Positions 1-8,909 of a stretch of 64,000 bases of DNA are shown piece after piece (within the stretch, counting starts at the first letter, position 1; each line of letters starts with the position of its first letter). The notes beneath the pieces were generated by a model. The model was not told the origin of the DNA and searched no databases. It was given only the letters and a program-made list of their open reading frames with translations. This DNA comes from an uncultured Chryseobacterium sp. (GTDB lineage: Bacteria > Bacteroidota > Bacteroidia > Flavobacteriales > Weeksellaceae): positions 124,001 through 188,000 of the forward strand of contig CAJYWN010000009.1 in assembly GCA_913778275.1 (NCBI GenBank), read 5' to 3'. The position numbers and the translations under genes were made by a program.

Positions 1-450
1 TATTTTACCCCAGATATCGGCTTCCCAGGATAGGTTAAACGCTGCATTGTAATCTTCAACATGGCTTTGCCCTAAAAATAAATTGAGGCTTTGCCCGTTC
101 ATGCTGTTTTTCGAAGGTCTTGAAATCTGTGCAGCAACCCCGAAACCTACCTCAGGATATTGAAGATATTTTGCCTGTTTCAGCTTTTCCTGGGATGAAG
201 CAACCTGCTTTAAAGCAATCTGCAGATCATAGTTGTTTTTAATTCCTTTTTCAATCAGGCTCTGTAAAATAGGATCGCTGAAAAACTGTTTCCATTCTAA
301 GTTTGCAACGCTTGCTGTATCTGCTGTTGCGGTATATTTGAACGTTTCGGGAAGGTCCAGCTCAGGCTCCGTGTATGCCAGTTTGGACACACAGGAGACT
401 GAAGCTAAAGCCAGTCCGAAAGTGATGATGATATTTTTTACTTTTTTCAT
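1..450 (-). CDS. Outer-membrane efflux lipoprotein, TolC/OprM (NodT) type, C-terminus outside window
   Basis: Only the first 150 codons are present; the gene continues beyond base 1. The start ATG is at 450-448 on the minus strand. Residues 1-20 form a lipoprotein signal peptide with the lipobox Ser-Val-Ser-Cys and Cys20 as lipidation site, as in OprM-like factors. The mature part shows a typical beginning of these proteins, with WKQFFSDP and then a helical stretch matching the periplasmic tunnel of trimeric outer-membrane factors. It is the third structural gene of the RND efflux operon, 211 bp after the pump gene, and should form the outer-membrane exit duct of the complex. The family call is firm from the N-terminus plus context; substrate is unknown. 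Confidence 0.88.
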   Translation of the reverse strand, partial: MKKVKNIIITFGLALASVSCVSKLAYTEPELDLPETFKYTATADTASVANLEWKQFFSDPILQSLIEKGIKNNYDLQIALKQVASSQEKLKQAKYLQYPEVGFGVAAQISRPSKNSMNGQSLNLFLGQSHVEDYNAAFNLSWEADIWGKI

Positions 451-661
451 AATTTTTAATTTGAATGAATTACAAACTTTGAGAGTTTTTTGTGGATGCA
501 AAATTGTCTTTAGTAAGAGAAATGCTTTGCTTCTCTTTTTTGCTTTTTACCACAGATTTTAAGGTTTTCACAGATGATTGTTTTTATTTGTGAAAATATT
601 TGTGCTGTTTGTGATTTAAAATTTAAATCAAATCTCTCAAAGTCTGTTATTCATTTTTTTA

Positions 662-3600
662 TTAATGAGTTGTAGCTAAAAGTTCAGCTTCCAGTTTTTG
701 TCTTTGAAGTCTTTTCTTTTTTCTGCTCGGCATTTTTTCATGCAAGTACTGGAAGATCACAAACATTACCGGAATAATGAAAATCCCGAACACTACGCCT
801 GTCAACATTCCGCCAACCGTACTGAATCCGATGGAGTGATTCCCTTTTGCAGAAGCACCCTGCGTGAAAACAAGCGGCAACATCCCGACAATGAATGCAA
901 ATGAGGTCATTAAGATTGGTCTTAAACGTAATCTTGAAGCCTGAAGCGCTGCTTCCAGTAACGATCTTCCTGCATTTCTTCGTTGTACAGCGAACTCTAC
1001 AATAAGTATCGCGTTTTTCGCCAGTAATCCGACGAGCATGATCAAACCAACCTGAACATAAATGTTATTATCAATTCCAGCCAGTCCTGTAAAAGCAAAT
1101 ACCCCGAAAATCCCTGTTGGAATTGTTAAAATAACTGCGAAAGGAAGGATATAGCTTTCATATTGGGCTGCTAACAGGAAATACACAAACAAAATACTTA
1201 ACATAAAGATAAATGCCGTTTGTCCGCTGGTCTTAATTTCCTCACGGGTAATCCCGGTCCATTCATATCCGAATCCTCTCGGAAGAGATTTTTCTGCCAC
1301 TTCTTCAACGGCCTTGATCGCATCTCCGGTACTGTAGCCAGGTTTGGGCGTCCCGTTGATGGTTACTGCGTTGAACAGGTTGTTTCTTGTCACCGTTTCA
1401 GGTCCGAACGCTCTTTTTAACGTTACCAATGTTTTTACAGGAACCATTTCTCCTGATTTGTTTTTAACATAAATTCCTTCTAAGGAATTGGCATCCGTTC
1501 TGTAAGGAATATCTGCCTGAGCCATTACCCTGTAGTACTTTCCGAATCTGTTGAAATCTGAAACGAAGCTACTTCCATAATAGATCTGCATTGTCTGCAT
1601 TAATTCAGTAATAGAAACGCCAAGCTGATTGGCCTTATCATTATCCACCTCGATGGTAAATTGTGGGTTTCCTGCTGCATACGTTGTGAAAGCAAATGCA
1701 ATCTCAGGACGTTTCATCAATTCTCCGATGAAGGCTTGAGTGGTTGTTCCTAAATTTTCCAGTGAACCGTTGGTTTTATCCTGAAGCATGAATTCAAAAC
1801 CGGAAACGTTACCAAATCCCTGTACGGTAGGGAAGTTGAAGAAGAATGCACTCGCATCTTTCACCTGTGAAACTTTACCTGTTAATCCTGCTGCAATTTG
1901 ATCAGGATCGGTTACTTCACCACGCTGGTCGTGATCTTTTAATTTAATGAAACCGGCAGAATAAGGTGATGCATTGGCGTTGCTGATGAAGTTCAGTCCG
2001 TCTGCTACCCAAAGGTGGTTTTTCGCTTTTTCCCCGTTGATGATCTGGTCAATCTGCTCAGTGGCTCTGTGGGTTCTGTCTAATGAACTTCCCGGAGGAG
2101 TATTCACGGCATATAAAATGAACCCCTGGTCTTCGGTAGGAATAAATCCGGATGGCGCTTTTTTAATCAAGAAAATACTTGCTGCGGTAATCAGTACCAA
2201 TCCGCCAACGGCAACCCATTTATTTTTAATTAAAAATTTAAGACTGTAAATGTATTTTTTGGTTAAATTATTGAAGCTTACATTAAATGCGTTGAAGAAT
2301 CTTGCACCGAAACCTGTTTTTTTACCGTGTTCTCCATGCTCACCCTGAGGATCATTTAAGAACATCGCACATAAAGCAGGACTTAATGTTAATGCATTAA
2401 CCGCAGAAATCATAATTGCAATTGCCAATGTAAAGGCGAACTGTCTGTAGAAAACTCCCGCAGGACCCTGCATGAAACCTACCGGAATAAATACGGCACA
2501 CATTACCAGGGTAATGGAAATAATCGCGCCCGAAATTTCACTCATGGAACTCATTGTGGCCTGCTCAACAGGCATTCCCGTATGTTCCATTTTGGAATGG
2601 ACGGCTTCCACCACCACAATCGCATCATCCACTACAATACCGATCGCAAGTACCAAAGCGAATAAGGTCAACATGTTGATACTGAATCCAAATAGCTGCA
2701 GGAAGAAAAACGTACCGATAATTGCCACCGGAACGGCAATCGCCGGAATTAAGGTGGATCTGAAATCCTGAAGGAAAATATATACAACGATAAATACGAG
2801 GATAAATGCAATGACCAATGTCTCAACCACCTGATGAATGGAAGCATCCAAAAAGTCTTTGGAATTGTACATGATGATCGGCTCAACGCCTTTTGGAAGA
2901 GTAGTTTTAAACTGATCTACCTGTTTTTCAATTTCAGTTAAGATTTCATTGGCGTTGGATCCTGCGGTCTGCATAATTGCAAAACCTGAAACCGGTTTGC
3001 CATCCACTCTGTTGGCTGCGGTATAAGTATAGGAACCAAATTCTACTCTTGCCACGTCTTTCAGTCTCAGGAATGAACCGTCGCTGTTGGCTTTGATGGC
3101 AATATTTTCGTAGTCTTCGTTTTTGTTTAATTTACCTTTATACTTTAAGATATACTCGTATGTTTCCTTGCTTCCCTGTCCCAGACGTCCCGGAGCAGCC
3201 TCCAAGTTGTGATCTTTTACGGCATTCAGCACTTCCTGTGGAGAAAGTCCGTTGGCAGCTAATCTATCCGGCTTCAGCCAGAGTCTCATGGAATAATCTC
3301 TCGTTCCGAAAACCTGCGCCTGGGCAACACCCGGAATACGCTGGATCTGTGGAATGATGTTGATTTTTAAATAGTTTTGAAGGAAAAGTTCATCATATTG
3401 TTTAGGATCATTACTCGTTAATCCCATGAACATGATCATACTGTTCTGCACTTTCTGCGTGGAAATTCCCGCCTGTACCACTTCCTGCGGAAGCTGGCTC
3501 ATCGCTTTCGATACACGGTTCTGAACGTTTACTGCCGCATTGTCCGGATCGGACCCCTGCTTGAAAAATACGCTCAGTGTCATGGTACCGTCGTTACTGG

Positions 3601-3844
3601 AGTTGGAAGTCATGTAGGTCATGTTTTCAACACCGTTAACGGCTTCCTCAATCGGAGTCGCTACCGAACGAGCAACCACTTCCGCATTCGCACCCGGATA
3701 GAAAGCGGTTACCTGAACACTCGGCGGCGCAATATCCGGAAAGAGAGCAATAGGTAAATTAAAGAGCGACAAGGCACCCAATAATAAAAGTATGATGGAG
3801 ATGACCGTTGAAAGTACCGGTCTTTCTATAAATTGTTTTAACAT
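662..3844 (-). CDS. RND multidrug efflux pump, HAE1 (AcrB/MexB-like) inner-membrane transporter
   Basis: The protein has 1060 residues, the usual length of hydrophobe/amphiphile RND pumps. It starts with MLKQFIERPVLSTVISIILL, the standard first transmembrane helix. The proton-relay helix 4 is visible as GIVVDDAIVVVEA near residue 405, with the two adjacent aspartates needed for proton transfer. Two large periplasmic loops follow TM1 and TM7, and the second half repeats the fold, for example LAKNAILIVEFA near residue 965. It exports drugs or other amphiphiles from periplasm or inner membrane using the proton gradient, together with the adaptor encoded 132 bp upstream and the outer-membrane factor downstream. 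Expression is probably controlled by the TetR protein through the palindromes at 5211-5453. Substrate cannot be read from the sequence. Confidence 0.97.
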   Translation of the reverse strand: MLKQFIERPVLSTVISIILLLLGALSLFNLPIALFPDIAPPSVQVTAFYPGANAEVVARSVATPIEEAVNGVENMTYMTSNSSNDGTMTLSVFFKQGSDPDNAAVNVQNRVSKAMSQLPQEVVQAGISTQKVQNSMIMFMGLTSNDPKQYDELFLQNYLKINIIPQIQRIPGVAQAQVFGTRDYSMRLWLKPDRLAANGLSPQEVLNAVKDHNLEAAPGRLGQGSKETYEYILKYKGKLNKNEDYENIAIKANSDGSFLRLKDVARVEFGSYTYTAANRVDGKPVSGFAIMQTAGSNANEILTEIEKQVDQFKTTLPKGVEPIIMYNSKDFLDASIHQVVETLVIAFILVFIVVYIFLQDFRSTLIPAIAVPVAIIGTFFFLQLFGFSINMLTLFALVLAIGIVVDDAIVVVEAVHSKMEHTGMPVEQATMSSMSEISGAIISITLVMCAVFIPVGFMQGPAGVFYRQFAFTLAIAIMISAVNALTLSPALCAMFLNDPQGEHGEHGKKTGFGARFFNAFNVSFNNLTKKYIYSLKFLIKNKWVAVGGLVLITAASIFLIKKAPSGFIPTEDQGFILYAVNTPPGSSLDRTHRATEQIDQIINGEKAKNHLWVADGLNFISNANASPYSAGFIKLKDHDQRGEVTDPDQIAAGLTGKVSQVKDASAFFFNFPTVQGFGNVSGFEFMLQDKTNGSLENLGTTTQAFIGELMKRPEIAFAFTTYAAGNPQFTIEVDNDKANQLGVSITELMQTMQIYYGSSFVSDFNRFGKYYRVMAQADIPYRTDANSLEGIYVKNKSGEMVPVKTLVTLKRAFGPETVTRNNLFNAVTINGTPKPGYSTGDAIKAVEEVAEKSLPRGFGYEWTGITREEIKTSGQTAFIFMLSILFVYFLLAAQYESYILPFAVILTIPTGIFGVFAFTGLAGIDNNIYVQVGLIMLVGLLAKNAILIVEFAVQRRNAGRSLLEAALQASRLRLRPILMTSFAFIVGMLPLVFTQGASAKGNHSIGFSTVGGMLTGVVFGIFIIPVMFVIFQYLHEKMPSRKKKRLQRQKLEAELLATTH

Positions 3845-3976
3845 AAGAAGTTTAATTTTTAAGTGGCTTATAGCGATTAGCCTTTGGCAATTGGCTAAAA
3901 AAGATGCTCAGAAATAATTTTTTTTTAAATATTATATTGAAAGCAAAAAGCCAAAAGCTAGAAGCCAGATGCTTTT

Positions 3977-5137
3977 TTACAACGGTCTTGCTTTCAGTAA
4001 GCTATCAGAAGAAATAGCTTTCGGCTGTATGGCAGCACCATCTTTTAAGACTCCGATTCCGGTGAATACGATTTTGTCTCCTTTAGATAATCCTTCAGAA
4101 ATAAAATAGTAGCTGTCTGTTTTTCCGAATATGGTTACCGGTTTTCCTGTTACTTTTTTGTCTTTTCCTACTACATAAACATAGGTTTTATCCTGAATTT
4201 CATAAGTAGACTCCTGCGGAATTACCAACGTTTTATCAAACAACTGCGGCATGCGCACTCTACCGGTGTTTCCGGTTCTCAACACGCCGTTTGAGTTCGG
4301 GAATACGGCACGAACGCTGATGGCTCCGGTGGTTTTGTCGAACTGCCCGTCAACAATACTCATCCTTCCTTTTTCTGGGTAAATACTGTTATCGGCGATT
4401 ACCAAATCTACCATCGGCATATTTTTCAGTTTTTCATTTAAAGTAGCTCCAGGATATTTGTTCTGGAAAGCAATGAAATCGAGCTCGCTTAAAGAGAAGT
4501 AGGCATAAATTTCACTGATGTCTGATAATAAGGTCAATGGACTAGGATCTGTTCTTGAGATCAGGCTTCCTTTTTTGTAAGGAATTCTTCCGATATATCC
4601 GCTTACCGGTGCTGTAATGGTGGTAAATCCGACATTGATTTTTGCACTTCCTACAGAAGCTCTTGCCTGTGAAGCGGCTGCCACTGCGGCTGCGTAGTTG
4701 GCTTTGGCGGTTCTTAATTGTACTTCTGAAACTACTTTTGCGGCAACAAGAGGTTCCAGTCGGTCTACTTCCACTTTTGCTTTCTGAATATTGGCGTTGG
4801 CCACCTGTAAATTGGCTGTTGCCATGTTCATCTGTTCGCCGTAGCTTCTTGAATCTATTTTGAATAAGGGCTGTCCGGCTCTCACGTAGGCACCTTCTTC
4901 CACATAAATTCTATCTAAATATCCATCCACCTGAGATCTGATCTCCACATTGTTTTTTCCTTCCAAAGCGGTAGGGAATTCCTGATAAACTGTAGCAGGA
5001 GATGTGATAACGGTATACACCGGAAGTTCAGGAGCGGGCGGAGCTGCATTAGATCCTTCTGCTGCCTTGGTGCAATTTTGTAAAAGGATAATACTGGTGA
5101 TAAGTACGATGATCCTCGTTTTTCCAAATATTTTCAT
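3977..5137 (-). CDS. RND efflux periplasmic adaptor (membrane fusion protein, AcrA/MexA-like)
   Basis: This 386-residue lipoprotein has a signal peptide ending at Cys22, although Asn precedes the Cys, which is unusual outside Bacteroidota. A lipoyl-like hairpin follows: VDGYLDRIYVEEGAYVRAGQPLF before the helical hairpin and TAPVSGYIGRIPYKKGSLIS after it. The alpha-helical hairpin rich in Ala and Val lies around residues 100-165, followed by the beta-barrel and membrane-proximal domains. It bridges the RND pump and the outer-membrane channel in the periplasm. It is the first structural gene of the efflux operon; the 336-bp gap to the TetR gene carries three operator-like palindromes, consistent with a repressed promoter there. 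Confidence 0.95.
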   Translation of the reverse strand: MKIFGKTRIIVLITSIILLQNCTKAAEGSNAAPPAPELPVYTVITSPATVYQEFPTALEGKNNVEIRSQVDGYLDRIYVEEGAYVRAGQPLFKIDSRSYGEQMNMATANLQVANANIQKAKVEVDRLEPLVAAKVVSEVQLRTAKANYAAAVAAASQARASVGSAKINVGFTTITAPVSGYIGRIPYKKGSLISRTDPSPLTLLSDISEIYAYFSLSELDFIAFQNKYPGATLNEKLKNMPMVDLVIADNSIYPEKGRMSIVDGQFDKTTGAISVRAVFPNSNGVLRTGNTGRVRMPQLFDKTLVIPQESTYEIQDKTYVYVVGKDKKVTGKPVTIFGKTDSYYFISEGLSKGDKIVFTGIGVLKDGAAIQPKAISSDSLLKARPL

Positions 5138-5210
5138 TTTGAGTTTAAATTTTTTAATGAAGTGTTAAATAAAATAATGTTGTTGTTAATCTGAAATCTG
5201 TTATATTTCC

Positions 5211-5453
5211 TAACAGCGTTAATGATGTTTAAAAAAAATATACAGAATTTTTAATATGAGCTTTAAGCAGGCATTTTCATAATTATTGACTTTAGCTTAC
5301 ATAGAATTAAAGTGTGTTACTTTTACTAACAGTGTTAATTTAAGGTGAAAAAAAATTTACGATAATCTGAAATTTTACATGACGTTTTTAATTTTAATTG
5401 TTTTTGAATGAATAATTTACATTAATTCAGTGTTAATATTCCTAACGGTGTTA
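5211..5453. promoter_or_regulatory. Three TetR-type operator palindromes upstream of the efflux operon
   Basis: Three copies of an 11-bp inverted repeat occur in the 336-bp gap: TAACAGCGTTA at 5211-5221, TAACAGTGTTA at 5327-5337 and TAACGGTGTTA at 5443-5453. They are spaced 116 bp apart, centre to centre. A fourth copy stands before the TetR gene itself. Repeated palindromes bordering a divergent or adjacent TetR gene are the usual arrangement for its own operators. Binding is inferred, not shown. Otherwise the gap is AT-rich and has no gene. Confidence 0.65.
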
Positions 5454-5473
5454 ATATTTAATTCAAAAAAAAA

Positions 5474-6070
5474 TTACAAAGACTTAATGAAAGCAGAAAC
5501 GGTCTCATCTAAAGTCGTTTTATTCATCGTTGAAGGGATATCATCATTACGCATCATCATGATAGATATTAGCCCATGCACTGCCGAAAACAAGGCGTGA
5601 GACATATGACAGGCATTTTCCGTTTTTGATCCGTTTTTCTTAATAATTTCATACGTGCAGTCATACAGCATATCCTGAAAGGATGAGAATTCTTCTTTCA
5701 TCATTCCTTTTCCGCTGCACTGCATCCCCAGTCCGAACATCAATTGATAGTACTCTTTATTTTTAAATGCAAATTTCCAGTAAGCATCCACAATAGCTTT
5801 CAACTGATCTTCGGGATTGTCGTGTCCTCTCTGAGCTTTCAGCAATTCGATGTGTAAACAATGGAAGCCATTGAGTGAAATCTCGTATAGTATAGCTTCT
5901 TTGTTTTCAAAATGATCGTAAACTACCGGCGCACTGTATTCAATAGCATCGGCAATTTTTCTCATGGAAAGTGAAGCCCAGCCTTCGGTTTTAGCCAAAG
6001 AAAAAGCCGCATCCAGGATACTGGCACGTATATTTTCTTTTTCTCTTTGTCGGCGTTCATGTAACCCCAT
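5474..6070 (-). CDS. TetR/AcrR-family repressor of the efflux operon
   Basis: The 198-residue protein has the TetR layout: an N-terminal helix-turn-helix (about residues 10-60, with LSMRKIADAIEYSAPVVYDHFENKEAI, ending in the conserved YDHF-x-KE segment) and a helical C-terminal ligand domain of about 130 residues. It starts with ATG at 6070. It is transcribed in the same direction as the efflux genes but separated from them by 336 bp. The same palindrome is found before it and three times after it, so it probably represses both itself and the efflux genes until a pump substrate binds. The ligand is unknown. Confidence 0.93.
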   Translation of the reverse strand: MGLHERRQREKENIRASILDAAFSLAKTEGWASLSMRKIADAIEYSAPVVYDHFENKEAILYEISLNGFHCLHIELLKAQRGHDNPEDQLKAIVDAYWKFAFKNKEYYQLMFGLGMQCSGKGMMKEEFSSFQDMLYDCTYEIIKKNGSKTENACHMSHALFSAVHGLISIMMMRNDDIPSTMNKTTLDETVSAFIKSL

Positions 6071-6082
6071 GATTTTATATTA

Positions 6083-6095
6083 CTAACAGTGTTAG
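6083..6095. promoter_or_regulatory. Operator palindrome before the TetR gene
   Basis: CTAACAGTGTTAG is a perfect 13-bp palindrome around a central base, 13 bp upstream of the TetR start codon. It is the best match to the three sites downstream and suggests autoregulation. Confidence 0.65.
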
Positions 6096-6320
6096 CAAAA
6101 CTACAAACTTTTGAACATATCTTCCAAACAATTTTTAGATTTTAACTTTTAATTGCTCATTACATGTAATATATTACTGCTGAAAAGTGAGTGCTGAAAG
6201 CAATTGAGCAAGGTTTATTTAGTCATTGTAAAAATTAATGAAGTGTATAGTCCATTTCAATTAAAGAAATATTAAGCTTTTAACATCCTGCTTCACGCTT
6301 CGTTTACTCAGGAAAATCTT

Positions 6321-6328
6321 TATCTTTG
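6321..6328 (+). promoter_or_regulatory. Bacteroidota -7 box TATCTTTG
   Basis: The octamer TATCTTTG matches the Bacteroidota consensus TAnnTTTG and lies 18 bp before the ATG at 6347. It supports that ATG as start: the longer in-frame reading begins inside the promoter box. Confidence 0.7.
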
Positions 6329-6346
6329 TACCTTAAAATAAAAAGT

Positions 6347-6901
6347 ATGAATACTCCTTCTAATATGATTGAACTGGGAACTAAGGCCCCTTTTTTTGAG
6401 CTGCCGAATCCTTCAAAAAGCAACGAAATTCAGTCACTGGATGATCTGAAAGGCGAGAAAGGTACTTTGGTGATTTTTATGTGTAACCATTGTCCGTTTG
6501 TTCTTCATGTTATTGACAAGTTAAACGAATTGTATGAAGATTATAATGAAAGAGGGATTGAATTTATCGCCATCAACTCAAACGATGTAGAAAAATATCC
6601 CGCGGATTCTCCGGAAAAGATGATTGAATTCCAGATTGAACGAAACTTTGATTTTCCTTATTTATTTGATGAGAGCCAAGCCATTGCGAAGGCTTATGAT
6701 GCTGCCTGTACGCCGGATTTCTTTTTCTTTGATGAAAAGCTTGATCTGATCTACAGAGGACAAATGGATGATTCAAGACCTGGGAACCATAAAGAGGTAA
6801 CGGGTGAGGACCTGATTATTGCTTTTGAAAACCTTTTGGCGGGTGAGCCTCAGGAAGAAATTCAGAGACCAAGCATGGGCTGCAATATCAAATGGAGATA
6901 A
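6347..6901 (+). CDS. Thioredoxin-fold redoxin with a Cys-Asn-His-Cys site
   Basis: From ATG 6347 the protein has 184 residues and no signal peptide, so it is probably cytoplasmic. It has the AhpC/TSA-redoxin layout: APFFELPNP near residue 15, a beta strand, then FMCNHCPFV with redox cysteines 46 and 49 in a CxxC arrangement, and later the cis-proline region ACTPDFFFFD. This CNHCPF subfamily is common in Bacteroidota and cyanobacteria and is usually annotated only as thioredoxin family protein. The natural substrate is not known. The gene is monocistronic, flanked by a TATCTTTG promoter and a hairpin terminator at 6949. Confidence 0.9.
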   Translation: MNTPSNMIELGTKAPFFELPNPSKSNEIQSLDDLKGEKGTLVIFMCNHCPFVLHVIDKLNELYEDYNERGIEFIAINSNDVEKYPADSPEKMIEFQIERNFDFPYLFDESQAIAKAYDAACTPDFFFFDEKLDLIYRGQMDDSRPGNHKEVTGEDLIIAFENLLAGEPQEEIQRPSMGCNIKWR

Positions 6902-6948
6902 TTTCCGCTGACCTTCAAATTAAAATTGTTATAATTCAATAATGATAC

Positions 6949-6976
6949 AAGCTGTTCCTCTGAACGGCTTTTTTGT
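6949..6976 (+). terminator. Rho-independent terminator of the redoxin gene
   Basis: The stem AAGCTGTTC / GAACGGCTT (9 bp with one G-T pair) around the loop CTCT is followed by a run of T. It lies between convergent genes and may serve both. Confidence 0.75.
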
Positions 6977-6992
6977 TTTTAAAATAAACAAA

Positions 6993-7931
6993 TCAGATTT
7001 TTTGCCCTGTGGTAATTTTCTGTAATAATTTTTCTGCAGCTTTTAAACCCATCTTATGCGCATCATTTTTTACAAATTCATAGTGAGGGTTCAGGTATTT
7101 CGGGAAAACGCCTTCGCTTATTGCAATGATTCTGAAATCTTTTGCACTCCGGCCTTTACGTTTTAATGTATAATTCAGTCCGGCTAAGGTCTCGTCACTC
7201 ATGGCAAAAATACCGTCAAATTTTTCATGTTCCATGAGCGTATCTAGTTTCTCCTGTACCATTTCCGGAGAATCACAGAAGATTGACGTGAGCCTAATTT
7301 CGGGAAAGTTTTGGAGATAAGATTCAAAAGCATTCCTTCTTTTTTCCGTTATTTCCAGGTCACTGTTGCCAAAAATTCCCAAAATGTTTTTACAGTGATA
7401 GCCTGCCAGTTTTTCTGCACACGCCTCCGCATCTTTTTCGCTGTTAAAGACTACCTGTTCGTATCTTCCTGTGGCAAGACTTTTATCAAAAATGACGACG
7501 GGAATTCCTAAATCATCCAATTTTCTGAGATGATCGTAATTTTGCGTTTCGGAACTGAGGGAAATCAGAACCCCGTCTACACCGGAGTTGGCACAGATAT
7601 CTATGTTTTCTTTTTCTGTTTCCAGCGATTCTTCCGAAGAAAGTATAAAAAAACGGTAGCCGGTACTCCTGAGCTTTGCGGAGATGCCTTCAATAATAGA
7701 GGGTATAAAAAACATCGACATCTTAGGAATGATAAGTCCGATGACCTTGGTAGATTTTTTTCTGAAATTGATAGCGAAGTCGTTCGGAACATAATGCAGT
7801 GCTTCAGCAGCTTCTTTTACTTTTTTCTTAACCGCATCACTGATGTCCGGATGGTTATTCAGCGCCCGGGAAACCGTTGATACATTGATCTGAAGCAAAT
7901 CTGCAAGATCCTTTATGGTAATTCTTTTCAT
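6993..7931 (-). CDS. LacI-family transcriptional regulator of the glucoside locus
   Basis: The 312-residue protein opens with a LacI helix-turn-helix (residues 4-40: TIKDLADLLQINVSTVSRAL, then the hinge helix). A periplasmic-binding-like sugar sensor domain follows, with KVIGLIIPKMS at about residue 60. It lies 8 bp after the AraC-type gene and is co-transcribed with it. The tandem palindrome GCAAACGTTTGC at 11718-11740 has the CG-centred form expected for LacI operators, so this protein is the obvious candidate to bind there and control the GH65-SusCD genes. Effector sugar is inferred to be trehalose, maltose or a related glucoside. Confidence 0.93.
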   Translation of the reverse strand: MKRITIKDLADLLQINVSTVSRALNNHPDISDAVKKKVKEAAEALHYVPNDFAINFRKKSTKVIGLIIPKMSMFFIPSIIEGISAKLRSTGYRFFILSSEESLETEKENIDICANSGVDGVLISLSSETQNYDHLRKLDDLGIPVVIFDKSLATGRYEQVVFNSEKDAEACAEKLAGYHCKNILGIFGNSDLEITEKRRNAFESYLQNFPEIRLTSIFCDSPEMVQEKLDTLMEHEKFDGIFAMSDETLAGLNYTLKRKGRSAKDFRIIAISEGVFPKYLNPHYEFVKNDAHKMGLKAAEKLLQKITTGQKI

Positions 7932-7939
7932 AATACTGA

Positions 7940-8785
7940 TTATTGAAATATATTTTTGTATTCAGTTGGTGTTTTGCCGATATATTTTTTAAACATCCTG
8001 CTAAAATAGGACAAACTATTGAATCCTGAATCGTAGCAGCTTTCGGATATGTTTTTTCCCTGTGCGATAATCTGACAGGCTTTATTAATTCTGAACCGGT
8101 TTACAAATTCCGTAAAAGTAATGTGGGTGGTTTTCCTGAAAAAATTACAGAATGCAGGCAAAGTGAGGTTGGCTTCGCGGGCAATATCCGTCATAGATAT
8201 TTCTTCCTGATAATGGCGCTCTACATAAGTAAATATTTTTTGCAGCCTTTCGCTGTTTTTTGATATCAGCGTGTAAGGCATCACCTCATCATTAAGAAGT
8301 GTATAGTGCTCTTCTTCGGAAAGAAGATAAAGGATATGAAGCAGTATAAGATAACGGTTATAGCCTTCACTGGTTAAAATTTCCTTCAGGTATGGCATAA
8401 TCATATATTTTGTATCCTCACTGAAGCAGATCCCGAATTTAGCTTTTTCGATAAGTTTGATGATTTTATTGGCTTCAGCCATTTTTTCAAGATGGCTTAT
8501 AATTCCTGCTTTGAACTGTATCACTATTTCTTCATGAGGATCAACAGAATTCAATCCGAATCCTGAATGTGGAATGTTTGATCCGATAAGCACCAGATCA
8601 CCGTCTGTAAAATTACTTTTATGGTAGCCTACGTGCCTTGTTCCTGAACCCGAAACCACACAAACCAGCTCTATTTCGGGATGATAATGATATTCCCATT
8701 TCAGCTCGGAAGTAGGCAGGGTATTGTGAAGTACGCGAAATGAAGAGTTTTTATCCGGAGTGATTTTTTCGAAACTTACTTTCAT
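7940..8785 (-). CDS. AraC-family regulator with cupin sensor domain
   Basis: The 281-residue protein has an N-terminal cupin-like sensor (HYHPEIELVCVVSGSGTRHVG near residue 35, then GDLVLIGSNIPH) and a C-terminal AraC double helix-turn-helix (about residues 180-281, ending FSRMFKKYIGKTPTEYKN). This is the arrangement of sugar-responsive AraC regulators. It is divergent from the MFS/trehalase genes and upstream of lacI in one operon, so it probably controls the importer-trehalase side, while LacI controls the outer-membrane side. That division of labour is inference. Confidence 0.93.
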   Translation of the reverse strand: MKVSFEKITPDKNSSFRVLHNTLPTSELKWEYHYHPEIELVCVVSGSGTRHVGYHKSNFTDGDLVLIGSNIPHSGFGLNSVDPHEEIVIQFKAGIISHLEKMAEANKIIKLIEKAKFGICFSEDTKYMIMPYLKEILTSEGYNRYLILLHILYLLSEEEHYTLLNDEVMPYTLISKNSERLQKIFTYVERHYQEEISMTDIAREANLTLPAFCNFFRKTTHITFTEFVNRFRINKACQIIAQGKNISESCYDSGFNSLSYFSRMFKKYIGKTPTEYKNIFQ

Positions 8786-8909
8786 TATTTTAATACTTTA
8801 AAATGCATATAAATATATAATTAATTAATGAAGTGCAAACATTGGTTTATGGAGTTAAAAAAACAAGCAGGGCTTCATGATAATTTTGATTCAATGTTAA
8901 ACACAATCC

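Noticed and set aside
6326..6346. Seven-codon N-terminal extension of the redoxin protein
   Set aside because: It starts inside the TATCTTTG promoter box and lies before the probable transcription start.
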